A stretch of DNA of 64,000 nt. Source: SB11 sp965249955. GTDB taxonomy: Bacteria; Bacteroidota; Bacteroidia; UBA8524. Where the stretch lies: assembly GCA_965249955.1 (NCBI GenBank), contig OZ252261.1, positions 2,046,001 to 2,110,000 on the forward strand, in the 5' to 3' direction. Within the stretch, counting starts at the first letter, position 1, and the number at the start of each line of letters is the position of its first letter. Below are positions 1-9,097 of this stretch, piece by piece. The notes under the pieces are model-generated. The model did no database searches. It saw nothing but the letters and a program-made list of their open reading frames with translations, and had not been told where the DNA came from. The position numbers and the translations under genes were made by a program.

Positions 1-1
1 C

Positions 2-2047
2 TCTTCACCTCAACCTGTAAATACCGTTTTTGTAGTAGAAAGTGTTGATGAAAACTCTTTTAGTATTTTAGTTGAGCAATCGGGTATTAGTTATAGTTTA
101 AACACTCAAGAGCCAGTAAAAACAGAAAAGTGTACCTACCCAACAGGTAAGAAAAATTATGGAGAATGGATACAATCCAGCTGTTACAAATACAGAGTAG
201 TTAAAAAAGAAGGAAGTTTTTCATCAGGTTCAAAAATCAGAGTTATTCTAAACAAGAATAGCGATGTAGTAAAACAATTTCAGAGCCGATTAAAATTCGA
301 ACCACTATCAAAAGGTTCTGCAGGTGTTAGAATGTCGATGGAAGGCAACAGCCGTGAGAAGATGGAAACCTACATAAACAAGTTGCAAGATGAGTTTATG
401 GAAACAGGGCTTGAAGAGAAAAACAAAATTGTGCAAGGTGCAATAAAGTTTATCGAATCACAACTGTTAACCATTAGCGATTCTCTTCGTTTGGTAGAAG
501 ATAATATTGAGGATTTTAGAGTAAACGAGGGTGTTATTGATCTTTCATCACAAGGTAGTTTACTGTTAAGCAGGCTTGAAGGAGTATTGGGTGAAAGAAC
601 AGATGTACAGTTAAACATTAGTTACCTAAACTATTTAAAAGACTATTTAGAACGTAAAGACTTTAAAACAGATATTATTGCCCCATCATTAATGGGCATT
701 ACTGAGAATACGTTACAAAATAGGGTAGAGAAACTGGTTGATTTACAGATAGAGTTTAAGAAAATTGCCCTTTCTAGCACAGAGCAAAGCATCATATACG
801 AAAAACATTTAACCTCACTAAATCAGTATAGTAACAGCTTGCTCGAGTTGGTAAACAATGTGCAAAAAAGCCTAAAACTTGCCGCGGATGATATAAACAA
901 GAGATTAGCAAAAATACAAAGCGAGATAGATTTATTGCCGAGCAAAGAGCGTGAGTATTTTGTTATAGAAAGAAAGTTTAAAGTAAACGAAGGCATATAC
1001 ACCTTCTTATTACAACGTAGGGCAGAGCTGGGTATATTAAAGGCATCAACCCGCCCTGACAATAAAATATTAGATAGGGCAAGTATAAAAGCAAAAATTA
1101 GCCCTAAATCTCAAACCAACTTTCTTATAGGGGGGTTAATAGGTGTATTAATTCCTATTCTCATCGTCTCTATTATTGAGTTCTTTAATAATAAAATACG
1201 TAGCACCAACGATATAAAACAAATATCGGGTATACCTATTATTGGTGGTGTTGGCCATAGTGATAAAGAAACCAACTTAGTAGTATACAACAATCCTAAA
1301 TCGTCTATAAGCGAGAGGTTTAGAGCAATACGAAGTAACCTTCAGTTTTTGGGTGACGATAATAAGAAACACAAAACCATTGTAATTACATCAAGCATTA
1401 GTGGCGAAGGAAAAACATTTTGCTCTATAAATATTGCCAGTATACTTGCTTACAGCAAAAAGAAAACCCTACTTATTGGTTTAGATTTACGTAAGCCTAA
1501 AATATATAGTGATTTTGATTTGACCAACGAGCATGGTATTTCTACCTACGCCGTAGGACGTTCAACAAAAGAGCAAATTGTACAAGCCACCAAATACGAA
1601 AATTTATATTTTATTGCAGCAGGGCCAACCCCTCCAAACCCTTCAGAACTTATTCTTAGCGATAAATTCTCTAACCTAATGCTTGAGCTTCAAGAAGAGT
1701 TTGACTATGTAGTAATGGATACACCTCCATTTGGTATTGTATCTGATGCCGTTGAATTGATGAAATATTCTGACATTAATCTTTATGTTGTAAGACAAGG
1801 TTATACCCGTAAAGACATGGTTCAGTTTATTGATAGCCTGTATCGCCAAAAGCAGATCAGAAACCTTAGTATAATTGTAAACGACGTTAAAGCGGGCAAC
1901 CCTTATGGCTACGGCTACGGTTATGGCTACGGTTATGGCTATGGTTACGGTTACGGAAGCTACGGTTATGGTGGTGGCTATGGCTACTACGAAGAAGATG
2001 CCCCGGCACCACGACCATTGTGGAAACGATTATTAGGACTTAAATAG
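2..2047 (+). CDS. wzc: Wzc-type polysaccharide co-polymerase / BY-kinase, 5' end missing
   Basis: The reading frame is open from base 2, so the gene starts before the window and 681 residues are visible. The N-terminal part is the periplasmic Wzz/GumC-like region with long coiled-coil-prone helices. A membrane segment lies near visible residues 373-395. The cytoplasmic kinase follows: Walker A GEGKT at about 468-472, Walker A' around LLIGLDLRKP, and Walker B around VVMDTPP. The tail is a run of Tyr-Gly pairs with 14 tyrosines, the usual autophosphorylation cluster of this family. Such proteins control chain length and export of Wzy-dependent polysaccharides in the inner membrane. A strong terminator follows directly, so it probably closes an upstream export operon and is transcribed apart from the genes downstream. 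The family call is firm; the symbol is by analogy. Confidence 0.93.
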   Translation, partial: SSPQPVNTVFVVESVDENSFSILVEQSGISYSLNTQEPVKTEKCTYPTGKKNYGEWIQSSCYKYRVVKKEGSFSSGSKIRVILNKNSDVVKQFQSRLKFEPLSKGSAGVRMSMEGNSREKMETYINKLQDEFMETGLEEKNKIVQGAIKFIESQLLTISDSLRLVEDNIEDFRVNEGVIDLSSQGSLLLSRLEGVLGERTDVQLNISYLNYLKDYLERKDFKTDIIAPSLMGITENTLQNRVEKLVDLQIEFKKIALSSTEQSIIYEKHLTSLNQYSNSLLELVNNVQKSLKLAADDINKRLAKIQSEIDLLPSKEREYFVIERKFKVNEGIYTFLLQRRAELGILKASTRPDNKILDRASIKAKISPKSQTNFLIGGLIGVLIPILIVSIIEFFNNKIRSTNDIKQISGIPIIGGVGHSDKETNLVVYNNPKSSISERFRAIRSNLQFLGDDNKKHKTIVITSSISGEGKTFCSINIASILAYSKKKTLLIGLDLRKPKIYSDFDLTNEHGISTYAVGRSTKEQIVQATKYENLYFIAAGPTPPNPSELILSDKFSNLMLELQEEFDYVVMDTPPFGIVSDAVELMKYSDINLYVVRQGYTRKDMVQFIDSLYRQKQIRNLSIIVNDVKAGNPYGYGYGYGYGYGYGYGYGSYGYGGGYGYYEEDAPAPRPLWKRLLGLK
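1904..1990 (+). repeat. Tyr-Gly hexanucleotide repeat in the kinase tail
   Basis: Alternating TAY GGN codons give nine consecutive Tyr-Gly pairs, then a Ser, two more pairs, Gly-Gly, one pair and Tyr-Tyr, for 14 tyrosines in 29 codons. The 6-base period makes the tract prone to length change by slippage. It encodes the tyrosine cluster that BY-kinases phosphorylate in trans. Confidence 0.85.
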
Positions 2048-2055
2048 AAGTTAAT

Positions 2056-2097
2056 AAAGCCCTGCATTAAGTTATAAAATGCAGGGCTTTTATATAA
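2056..2097 (+). terminator. Rho-independent terminator after the wzc-like gene
   Basis: A perfect 13-bp stem is formed by AAAGCCCTGCATT (2056-2068) and AATGCAGGGCTTT (2078-2090), with a 9-base loop and a following T/A-rich stretch. It lies 9 bases after the stop codon and separates the wzc-like gene from the promoter at 2132. Confidence 0.88.
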
Positions 2098-2131
2098 CTA
2101 GGTTTAAAACCAACCATTACCCAAAACTTAA

Positions 2132-2161
2132 TTTGCATTTAACATATTTTTGCTAACTTTG
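2132..2161 (+). promoter_or_regulatory. Bacteroidota-type promoter for the large operon
   Basis: A TTTG element at 2132-2135 is followed after 18 bases by TAACTTTG at 2154-2161. This matches the -33 TTTG and -7 TAnnTTTG consensus of the primary sigma factor in Bacteroidota. Transcription would start near 2168, about 95 bases before the GTG start of the first gene. No other equally good match was found between here and 58970. Confidence 0.72.
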
Positions 2162-2179
2162 AGTACTTTTTCTACTCAA
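2159..2179 (+). promoter_or_regulatory. Inverted repeat over the -7 box and start site
   Basis: TTGAGTA (2159-2165) and TACTCAA (2173-2179) form a perfect 7-bp inverted repeat with a 7-base spacer. It overlaps the last bases of the -7 element and the predicted start site near 2168. It could be an operator for a dimeric regulator, possibly the winged-helix protein encoded next, or a 5' mRNA hairpin. A second small hairpin, GCTGT/ACAGC, lies at 2213-2226 in the leader. Function is inferred from position only. Confidence 0.4.
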
Positions 2180-2262
2180 TGATTAGTTCCAATATGGGAC
2201 TGACGTGGCGAAGCTGTGAATACAGCCGTTAATACAAAGCCATATAATCCTTAAATGCACCA

Positions 2263-2793
2263 GTGTTAGAAACACTAATTTCTTCTAAAACAAGAGTAAA
2301 ATTACTTCTTAAATTTTTCCTCAACTCAAGCAATAAAGCACATCTTCGTGGTTTAGAGTCAGAGTTTGGAGAAAGTTCTAATGCAATTAGGCTAGAGCTT
2401 AACAAGCTAGAAGAAGCAGGTTTACTGCAAAGCTCGCACCAAGGCAATAAAAAATTGTTTAATGCCAATACAGCGCATCCGTTGTATAAAGACATAAACA
2501 GTATATTGTTTAAGTATACAGGGCTAGATAGAATTGCTGAGCAAGTACTCTCAAATCTGGGAGAGCTGGTAAGAGTATACTTAGTAGGAGATTTGGGGCG
2601 AGGTATAGACTCCCCTATTATTGATTTGATAATTGTAGGTAATATTAATACCGCATACCTTATAAAACTGATTGAAAAGGCTGAGGCTATTATTGATAAA
2701 AAGATAAGATACCTTACCTATACCGCTGAACAGTTTGACGAACAAAAAGACAGAATTTTACCTGAAAGCTATTTATTAATCTGGAACCAATAA
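2263..2793 (+). CDS. Winged-helix protein with degenerate nucleotidyltransferase-like domain
   Basis: The 176-residue protein starts at GTG; an in-frame stop lies at 2245-2247 and there is no ATG between. Residues 1-85 resemble an ArsR/MarR-type winged helix: a segment on resistance to fork-like helices, then a helix-turn-helix region and a basic wing around QGNKKLF. Residues about 100-135 look like the nucleotide-binding core of Pol-beta-type nucleotidyltransferases, ending DLIIVG. The usual Gly-Ser is Gly-Asp, and one of the two metal-binding aspartates appears to be Ile, so catalysis is doubtful. It sits first in the operon behind its own promoter, which fits a regulator of the locus. The exact function is unknown. 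Confidence 0.7.
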   Translation: MLETLISSKTRVKLLLKFFLNSSNKAHLRGLESEFGESSNAIRLELNKLEEAGLLQSSHQGNKKLFNANTAHPLYKDINSILFKYTGLDRIAEQVLSNLGELVRVYLVGDLGRGIDSPIIDLIIVGNINTAYLIKLIEKAEAIIDKKIRYLTYTAEQFDEQKDRILPESYLLIWNQ

Positions 2794-2798
2794 TTTTT

Positions 2799-4097
2799 AT
2801 GACTAACCATAAAATATCCATCATTGGCCTTGGCTATGTTGGCCTTCCCTTAGCAGTTGAGTTTGCTAAAAAATACCCTACTGTGGGTTTTGATATTAAC
2901 CTTGCGCGTATTGATGCGCTTGCAAAAGGTCATGATCATACCCTTGAGGTAGAAGACGACTATTTAAAAGGCGTAATAAACGGTACCGATGCTGAATGTG
3001 TAGCCGGTGCTGGCATTACTTTTAGTGCTAATCTTGATGATTTAAAAGATAGTAATGTTTACATAGTTACTGTGCCAACACCTGTTGACGCACACAACCA
3101 CCCTGATTTAACCCCACTATACAAAGCCAGTGAAACTGTTGGCAAAGTATTAAGCAAAGGAGATATAGTGATATACGAATCAACAGTATACCCGGGTGTT
3201 ACTGAAGAAGAGTGTGTGCCTGTATTGGAACGGGTATCGGGACTAAGGTTTAACGTTGACTTTTTTGCAGGTTACTCACCCGAGCGTATTAACCCGGGAG
3301 ATAAAGAACGTCCGTTAACCAAAATATTAAAAATCACATCAGGTTCCAATCCTGAAGTTGCACAAACAGTTGATAAACTGTACAATGCAATTATAAAAGC
3401 AGGTACGCACAGTGCGCCAAACATTAAAGTTGCAGAAGCAGCAAAAGTGATTGAAAATGCACAACGCGATATAAACATTGCATTTGTAAACGAACTTTCA
3501 AAAATATTTAACCTGTTAGGTATAGATACTAACGATGTACTAGAAGCCGCAGGTACAAAGTGGAACTTTTTGAAATTTAAACCGGGTTTAGTTGGCGGTC
3601 ACTGTATAGGCGTAGACCCATACTACTTAGCACAAAAAGCACAAACCGTAGGATATCACCCCGAAATTATTTTGGCAGGTCGTCGCCTAAACGATGGCAT
3701 GGGAGCTTATGTAGCCAACGAAATAGTAAAACTGATGGTGAAAAAAGACATCAGGGTAAAAGGAGCCAAAATATTAGTATTGGGCTTTACCTTTAAAGAA
3801 AACTGCCCCGATGTACGCAATACTCGCGTAGTTGATTTGGTAAAAGAACTTAATGATTTCTCTACCGATGTTAGCATATTCGATCCTTGGGCAGAACCAG
3901 CCGAGGTAATGCACGAATACGGTGTAGAAACCATGAAAGAATTGGTAACCAATGGCAATACATACGATGCTATTGTATTAGCAGTAGCACATAAAGAATT
4001 TGCAAAACTTGATTTAACCGCCTTAAGCAAACCACAAAGTGTAGTTTACGATATTAAAGGAGTGCTTAACCGTGATATGGTTGACGGAAGGTTATAA
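2799..4097 (+). CDS. tviB: UDP-N-acetylhexosamine 6-dehydrogenase (TviB/WbpO type)
   Basis: The enzyme oxidises C6 of a UDP-HexNAc to a uronic acid in two NAD-dependent steps in the cytoplasm. At 432 residues it has normal family length. The N-terminal Rossmann motif GLGYVG lies at residues 10-15, and the catalytic cysteine is Cys269 in GGHCIGVDPYYL. The surrounding wording, including KFKPGLVGGHC, resembles the TviB/WbpO branch rather than UDP-glucose dehydrogenases. The start is ATG, five bases after the preceding stop. With the 4-epimerase that follows it could supply UDP-GlcNAcA and UDP-GalNAcA. The substrate is inferred from family resemblance and is not proven by sequence alone. Confidence 0.88.
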   Translation: MTNHKISIIGLGYVGLPLAVEFAKKYPTVGFDINLARIDALAKGHDHTLEVEDDYLKGVINGTDAECVAGAGITFSANLDDLKDSNVYIVTVPTPVDAHNHPDLTPLYKASETVGKVLSKGDIVIYESTVYPGVTEEECVPVLERVSGLRFNVDFFAGYSPERINPGDKERPLTKILKITSGSNPEVAQTVDKLYNAIIKAGTHSAPNIKVAEAAKVIENAQRDINIAFVNELSKIFNLLGIDTNDVLEAAGTKWNFLKFKPGLVGGHCIGVDPYYLAQKAQTVGYHPEIILAGRRLNDGMGAYVANEIVKLMVKKDIRVKGAKILVLGFTFKENCPDVRNTRVVDLVKELNDFSTDVSIFDPWAEPAEVMHEYGVETMKELVTNGNTYDAIVLAVAHKEFAKLDLTALSKPQSVVYDIKGVLNRDMVDGRL

Positions 4098-4117
4098 ACC
4101 TTGCCACAATAAAAAAA

Positions 4118-5176
4118 ATGAAGGTATTAATAACAGGTTCGGCGGGCTTTATTGGGCACCATTTGGTGCAAAAGTTAGCTGCGCAAGGACATGAAATATG
4201 GGGGCTTGATTCTCTTAACGATTATTACGACCCGCAACTAAAAATTGGACGGTTGCAAAATCAGGGTTTCAATGTATCATACATTGAATACGGGAAGCCT
4301 TTGCACAGTACAAGCTGCGGAATGTTTGTTCAACTAAAGCTAGAGGATAAAGCCAATTTAGATGCAATTTTTAGCGAACAAAAATTTGATGTAGTAGTTA
4401 ACCTTGCTGCACAGGCAGGCGTACGTTTCTCCATCACCCAACCTCAAGCGTATGTTGATAGCAATATACAAGGCTTTCTGAATATTTTAGAAGCCTGTCG
4501 CTACAACAACATAAAACACTTAGTATTTGCATCAAGCTCGTCAGTTTATGGGCTAAACAAGCAAATACCTTTTAGCACCACGCAAAACGTTGATCATCCT
4601 ATATCGCTATACGCCGCTACCAAAAAAAGCAACGAGTTAATGGCGCATACCTATGCCCATTTATTCAATTTACCCGTTACAGGTTTGCGGTTTTTTACCG
4701 TATATGGCCCTTGGGGCAGACCCGATATGGCCTATTTTATCTTTACCAATAAGATATTAAAAGGCGAAGCTATTGATGTGTTTAACAACGGCGATATGAA
4801 ACGTGATTTTACTTACGTAGACGATATTACCGAAAGCATTAGTCGATTGTTAGACAAACCCCCTGTGGCGCATGAATTGACTGAAAGTGAGCTGTTATCA
4901 AACGAAAGTACCGCACCCTATCAATTATTCAATATTGGTAATAACAGCCCTGTAAACTTGATGGATTTTATAACCGCCATTGAAGATACACTAGGCAGAA
5001 AAGCTGAAAAGGTGATGAAACCTTTGCAACCCGGTGATGTACATATTACATACGCCGATGTACAAAGTTTGATTGACTACACCGGCTTTAAACCCACCAC
5101 TACTGTAAAAGAGGGCATGAAAGCCTTTGTTGACTGGTATTTGGAGTATTATCAAATTAAAAGCACAAACAATTGA
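4118..5176 (+). CDS. NAD-dependent UDP-uronate 4-epimerase family protein
   Basis: This is an extended short-chain dehydrogenase of 352 residues. The cofactor motif TGSAGFIG is at residues 6-13, and the catalytic pair is Tyr165 and Lys169 in YAATK. The segment LNDYYDP near residue 40 and the motif LRFFTVYGPWGRPDMA are typical of UDP-glucuronate 4-epimerases such as Cap1J/LpsL. Placed directly after the UDP-HexNAc dehydrogenase, it probably converts the uronic acid product to its galacto form, though UDP-GlcA is an alternative substrate. Its stop overlaps the start of the NeuB homologue as TTGA, indicating translational coupling. Confidence 0.85.
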   Translation: MKVLITGSAGFIGHHLVQKLAAQGHEIWGLDSLNDYYDPQLKIGRLQNQGFNVSYIEYGKPLHSTSCGMFVQLKLEDKANLDAIFSEQKFDVVVNLAAQAGVRFSITQPQAYVDSNIQGFLNILEACRYNNIKHLVFASSSSVYGLNKQIPFSTTQNVDHPISLYAATKKSNELMAHTYAHLFNLPVTGLRFFTVYGPWGRPDMAYFIFTNKILKGEAIDVFNNGDMKRDFTYVDDITESISRLLDKPPVAHELTESELLSNESTAPYQLFNIGNNSPVNLMDFITAIEDTLGRKAEKVMKPLQPGDVHITYADVQSLIDYTGFKPTTTVKEGMKAFVDWYLEYYQIKSTNN

Positions 5177-6174
5177 GCGTAGAATTAATAGCTGAAATAG
5201 GGCAAGCACACGAAGGAAGTCTTGGCATAGCGCACTCATACATTGATGCGTTGGCAGGCACAGGAGTGCATACCGTCAAATTTCAGGTACATATTGCTGA
5301 GGCTGAAAGTAGCCAATACGAGCCTTTCCGTGTAAAATTCAGTTACGAAGACGATACCCGTTACGATTACTGGCAGCGTATGGAGTTTACTGCCGAACAA
5401 TGGGCAGGATTGAAACAACATTGCGAAGACAAAGGCATGGAGTTTGGCGCATCGCCATTTTCACAAGCTGCTGTTGATTTGCTGGAAAAAATAGGGACAA
5501 AGAATTACAAAATAGGCTCAGGCGAAGTGTCAAACTTCCTTATGCTTGAGAAAATAGCACGCACGGGTAAGCCTATCTTGCTATCATCGGGCATGAGCAG
5601 CTTTGAAGAGTTGGATAAATCAGTAGATTTTATAAAAGGTTTCGGCAACGAAATCCTTCTTTTTCAATGCACCACCCAATACCCCACCAATGCTGAAAAC
5701 TCAGGACTTAACGTAATACCTCAAATGAAAGAGCGTTACGGTTTAAAAGTAGGTCTTTCAGATCACTCGGGCACAATTTACCCAAGTTTGGGGGCAGTGG
5801 CTTTAGGAGCTGAAATGCTTGAGTTTCACGTAGTGTTTGATAAAAAAATGTTTGGCCCCGATGCCACATCGTCGCTAACCATTGAACAAGTGAAGCAGCT
5901 TTCAGAAGGTGTACAATACATTAGCACATCACTGGCAAACCCTGTAAACAAAAACGATACAGAAAAGTATACTCAGCTAAAAGCCATGTTTGGCAAATCG
6001 CTGGCTGTAAACAAAAATTTACCAACAGGCCATATTCTTACCATTGAGGATTTAGAAACCAAAAAACCCGCAGGGTATGGCATTAGCACCACTTTATATC
6101 AAAACGTATTGGGCAAAGCCCTTAATCGCGATTTAAAAAAGTGGGACTTTTTAACCGATAACGATATTAAATAA
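5173..6174 (+). CDS. neuB: NeuB-family nonulosonic acid synthase
   Basis: NeuB enzymes condense phosphoenolpyruvate with a 6-carbon N-acyl-mannosamine-type sugar to give a 9-carbon nonulosonic acid. The protein (333 residues) begins AEIGQAHEG and carries KIGSGEVSN, SSGMSS, CTTQYPT and GLSDHSG, the family's active-site strands, then a short C-terminal antifreeze-like (SAF) domain from about residue 275. The start is TTG, because the alignment to the family begins there; it overlaps the previous stop by four bases. It differs clearly from the PseI at 23628 and is followed at once by a NeuC homologue. Whether it makes Neu5Ac, legionaminic acid or another variant cannot be told. Confidence 0.87.
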   Translation: MSVELIAEIGQAHEGSLGIAHSYIDALAGTGVHTVKFQVHIAEAESSQYEPFRVKFSYEDDTRYDYWQRMEFTAEQWAGLKQHCEDKGMEFGASPFSQAAVDLLEKIGTKNYKIGSGEVSNFLMLEKIARTGKPILLSSGMSSFEELDKSVDFIKGFGNEILLFQCTTQYPTNAENSGLNVIPQMKERYGLKVGLSDHSGTIYPSLGAVALGAEMLEFHVVFDKKMFGPDATSSLTIEQVKQLSEGVQYISTSLANPVNKNDTEKYTQLKAMFGKSLAVNKNLPTGHILTIEDLETKKPAGYGISTTLYQNVLGKALNRDLKKWDFLTDNDIK

Positions 6175-7331
6175 TGAGCAAACGCAAAGTTTGTGTAGTA
6201 GTAACTGCCCGCCCTAGCTATAGCCGTATTAAAACCGCGCTAAAATCAATACAAAATCACCCCGATTTGGAACTACAATTGGTAATAGCCGCCTCGGCAT
6301 TGTTAGATAGGTATGGCTCGGCGGTTAACTTTATTGAGCGTGATGGATTTGAAATTACCGCTAAAGTATTTAACGTATTAGAAGGAGAAAACCTTACTGC
6401 TGCTGCAAAAACAACAGGCATAGGTATATTAGAGCTTTCAACCGTTTTTGATAACCTTGTCCCCGATATTGTAGTAACTGTAGCCGATAGGTTTGAAACC
6501 ATGGCAACCGCCATTGCCGCATCGTATATGAATATACCGTTGGCACACGTGCAGGGTGGTGAAGTAACAGGAAATATTGACGAGAAAGTGCGCCATGCCA
6601 TTACCAAGCTGGCCGATTTGCACTTAGTAGCATCACCAAAAGCGTATGAGCGTGTGGTGAAAATGGGCGAAGACGAGAAAAAGGTACACCTTACAGGTTG
6701 CCCGTCTATCGACCTTGCGGATGAGATTTTACAAAACCCTACGTTTGATTTTGATCCGTTTGAAAAATACAAAGGGGCAGGACAAGAAGTAGATATTAGC
6801 AATGGCTACATAGTAGTAATGCAACACCCTGTAACTACTGAATACAGTCAATCGCGCAAGCATATAGAAGAAACATTGGATGCCGTTGCAGAGCTTAATA
6901 AACCCGTATTGTGGTTTTGGCCCAATGTAGATGCAGGTGCTGACGGAACATCAAAAGGTATTCGTGTATTCCGCGAACACCGCGATGCTTCAAACTTCCA
7001 TTTCTTTAAAAACATGGAACCCAACGATTTTTTGCGCTTGCTTAAAAACTCACAATGTTTGGTAGGAAACTCAAGCGTTGGTATACGTGAGTGTGCTTAT
7101 TTGGGCATACCCGTAGTAAATATTGGCGGTCGCCAAGCAGGACGAGAACGAGGCAAAAACGTACTGGATGTTGATTACAACAAAGAAGCCATAAAACAAG
7201 CAATCAACACACAAATAGCCAATGGGCATTATAGCCCTGATAAAATATACGGCGATGGAAAATCGGGTGATAGAATAGCTGATATACTAGCTACCGCACC
7301 TCTTTCAATCGAAAAAATATTGATGTATTAA
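6174..7331 (+). CDS. neuC: Hydrolysing UDP-GlcNAc 2-epimerase (NeuC family)
   Basis: NeuC enzymes invert C2 of a UDP-N-acyl-glucosamine-type sugar and release UDP, giving the free mannosamine that NeuB uses. The 385-residue GT-B fold starts with VVVTARPSYSRI and carries the C-terminal nucleotide-binding stretch LVGNSSVGIRECAYLGIPVV followed by GRQAGRERG. It overlaps the neuB stop by one base (TAATG). The pairing neuB-neuC with neuA five genes on defines a first nonulosonic acid route. No 4,6-dehydratase or aminotransferase specific to a legionaminic route is in this block, which favours a sialic-acid-like product, although enzymes elsewhere could contribute. Confidence 0.87.
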   Translation: MSKRKVCVVVTARPSYSRIKTALKSIQNHPDLELQLVIAASALLDRYGSAVNFIERDGFEITAKVFNVLEGENLTAAAKTTGIGILELSTVFDNLVPDIVVTVADRFETMATAIAASYMNIPLAHVQGGEVTGNIDEKVRHAITKLADLHLVASPKAYERVVKMGEDEKKVHLTGCPSIDLADEILQNPTFDFDPFEKYKGAGQEVDISNGYIVVMQHPVTTEYSQSRKHIEETLDAVAELNKPVLWFWPNVDAGADGTSKGIRVFREHRDASNFHFFKNMEPNDFLRLLKNSQCLVGNSSVGIRECAYLGIPVVNIGGRQAGRERGKNVLDVDYNKEAIKQAINTQIANGHYSPDKIYGDGKSGDRIADILATAPLSIEKILMY

Positions 7332-8074
7332 TGCTGAAAGCAGAAATTTTAGATCTTAAATATCACCGAGTGTTGGCCAACTCAGTAACTCCTGAGTTTA
7401 CAGCACCGTTAAAAGCCGATTACGATTACTCTTTTATAGTTAGCTATGATGGCGTTTTTAACGACCCTGATTACGAGGTATTGGATAAAAATGCCTGTGT
7501 AATTGATGTTACCCAAACCGAAGAAGAAATTATAAAAGGGTTTAACTCTACCAGTAGAAACGAACTAAGACGCACTTACCGCACCGAAGGCTTAGAGTTT
7601 CATTTTGGGTATACAGATTTTAATAAATATTACGAGTTTTACAAAGCAAGCGAGCACGCTCGCGGCTGGTTTCCCGTACCTGAAAACGAATTAGACAATT
7701 GCCTACTATTTACTGCCACTTTTGATGGTGAATATATTTCGGGCATGTCGTGCTATACAGGTGCTGATACCATTAGGGTAAGCCGCATTTATTCTAACAA
7801 AAAAATAAACACCAATCCGGCTATTAGCGGTACTATATATGGTGCTGCTGCCAAACGCATAGTATTGGATATAACCAACTATGCCCGCGAAAACGGTTAC
7901 AAGCAAATAGATTTAGGCGGTGTCGATTTAGAAAGTCCCTCAAAAGCGGGCATATCAAAATTCAAATTATCATTAGGGGGCGTTGTAGTTCCTGTCAAAC
8001 TGGGTCGTTACGTTACTGCTGTATTTGATGAAAAAGAACCTCAAATACGCGAAATGGGTTACGACATTACCTGA
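7331..8074 (+). CDS. FemAB/GNAT-like acyl- or aminoacyl-transferase
   Basis: The protein has 247 residues and starts at ATG overlapping the neuC stop by one base. The stretch FNSTSRNELRRTYRTEGLEF and the C-terminal IDLGGVD ... KAGISKFKLSLGG are typical of FemAB-like GNAT-fold proteins. Members attach amino acids or acyl groups to cell-wall or polysaccharide amines. Its place between neuC and a formyltransferase suggests that it modifies an amino group of the nonulosonic acid or its precursor. No signal peptide or membrane segment is visible, so it is probably cytoplasmic. Donor and acceptor are unknown. Confidence 0.68.
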   Translation: MLKAEILDLKYHRVLANSVTPEFTAPLKADYDYSFIVSYDGVFNDPDYEVLDKNACVIDVTQTEEEIIKGFNSTSRNELRRTYRTEGLEFHFGYTDFNKYYEFYKASEHARGWFPVPENELDNCLLFTATFDGEYISGMSCYTGADTIRVSRIYSNKKINTNPAISGTIYGAAAKRIVLDITNYARENGYKQIDLGGVDLESPSKAGISKFKLSLGGVVVPVKLGRYVTAVFDEKEPQIREMGYDIT

Positions 8075-8077
8075 TAT

Positions 8078-9076
8078 ATGGCACAAAAAGCATTAGTATT
8101 ATTTGGCGCGGCACAAATACCCTTGGGTATAGCCACTTGGGCGGTTGAAAACGGTTGGGATACCACCATTGCTGCCAACAGCACCCAAATGGGTAAAAAG
8201 ATAAACGGCATTACAATTAAAGATGCTGCCGAAGCCAAAGGCATAAAAACAGTTACCATTGAAAAAGCTGCTGATGTTACCCCACAAGCATTAAATGCAG
8301 ATGCTGAAACAGCATTGTTTATTTCAGCAGGGTCTCCTTGGATATTTAACGAAACTATTCTTGAACGATTTAAGCACCGCGTAGTAAACCTGCACGGTAC
8401 ACGTTTGCCAAAGGATAGAGGAGGCACATTGTTTTCGTGGCAAATATTAACAGGTCAAAAAACGGGTATGTGCTTACTGCATCAAATGACAGCAGGTATT
8501 GACGATGGTCCGATACTTACCTACGAAGAGTTTATTTACCCTGCCCATTGCCGTCTTCCAAAAGATTATGTGGAAGTGTACGAGCAAAAAAATACTGAAT
8601 TTATAATTGGTTTTGTAGCCAATTACGACGGGAAACTTATCCCGCAAATACAGCCTGAGTACCTATCTACCTATTGGCCGCGTTTGCGTGCCGATGTACA
8701 CGGATGGATAAATTGGGATTGGGATTTTATAGAGATTGAAAGACAAATATGTGCTTTTGATGAACCCTACGGAGGGGCACGCTGCCGTTTTCAGAATAAA
8801 ATGGTAATTGTGCGCCATGCTTGGGGACAGTCTACCGACGGATATACACATCCATTTCAGCACGGCTTAGTATACCGCAACAACGGTAAATGGATTAGCG
8901 TTGCTGCCAAAGGTGGTGAATTGCTTATCTGTTCAGTAAAAGACGAAGAAGGTAATGACATGATGCCTTTGATAAAACCCGGCGACCGTTTGTTTACCCA
9001 TCCTGATGATTTGATGCAAACCAAAAAGCGCGTAGTAAAATCGGCAAAAGGGTTGGCTGTTCAAGGCGAGAAATAA
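8078..9076 (+). CDS. Sugar N-formyltransferase (Fmt-like)
   Basis: The protein has 332 residues. The catalytic signature of N10-formyl-tetrahydrofolate-dependent formyltransferases is intact: Asn and His in VVNLHGTRLP, then Asp in TAGIDDGPIL. After this core, from about residue 215, there is a C-terminal domain resembling the Fmt/ArnA C-terminal barrel (DEPYGGARCRF). It lies among neuC, a FemAB-like gene and a polysaccharide deacetylase, so a nucleotide- or nonulosonic-linked amino sugar is the likely acceptor rather than initiator tRNA. It is the first of three formyltransferase-like genes in the operon, each next to a deacetylase-type gene. Confidence 0.82.
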   Translation: MAQKALVLFGAAQIPLGIATWAVENGWDTTIAANSTQMGKKINGITIKDAAEAKGIKTVTIEKAADVTPQALNADAETALFISAGSPWIFNETILERFKHRVVNLHGTRLPKDRGGTLFSWQILTGQKTGMCLLHQMTAGIDDGPILTYEEFIYPAHCRLPKDYVEVYEQKNTEFIIGFVANYDGKLIPQIQPEYLSTYWPRLRADVHGWINWDWDFIEIERQICAFDEPYGGARCRFQNKMVIVRHAWGQSTDGYTHPFQHGLVYRNNGKWISVAAKGGELLICSVKDEEGNDMMPLIKPGDRLFTHPDDLMQTKKRVVKSAKGLAVQGEK

Positions 9077-9097
9077 TAGTGAATAATGCTTCTATCG

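Noticed and set aside
2168..2262. Riboswitch in the operon leader
   Set aside because: Only small hairpins are seen and none of the conserved cores I know; 95 bases is short for most classes.
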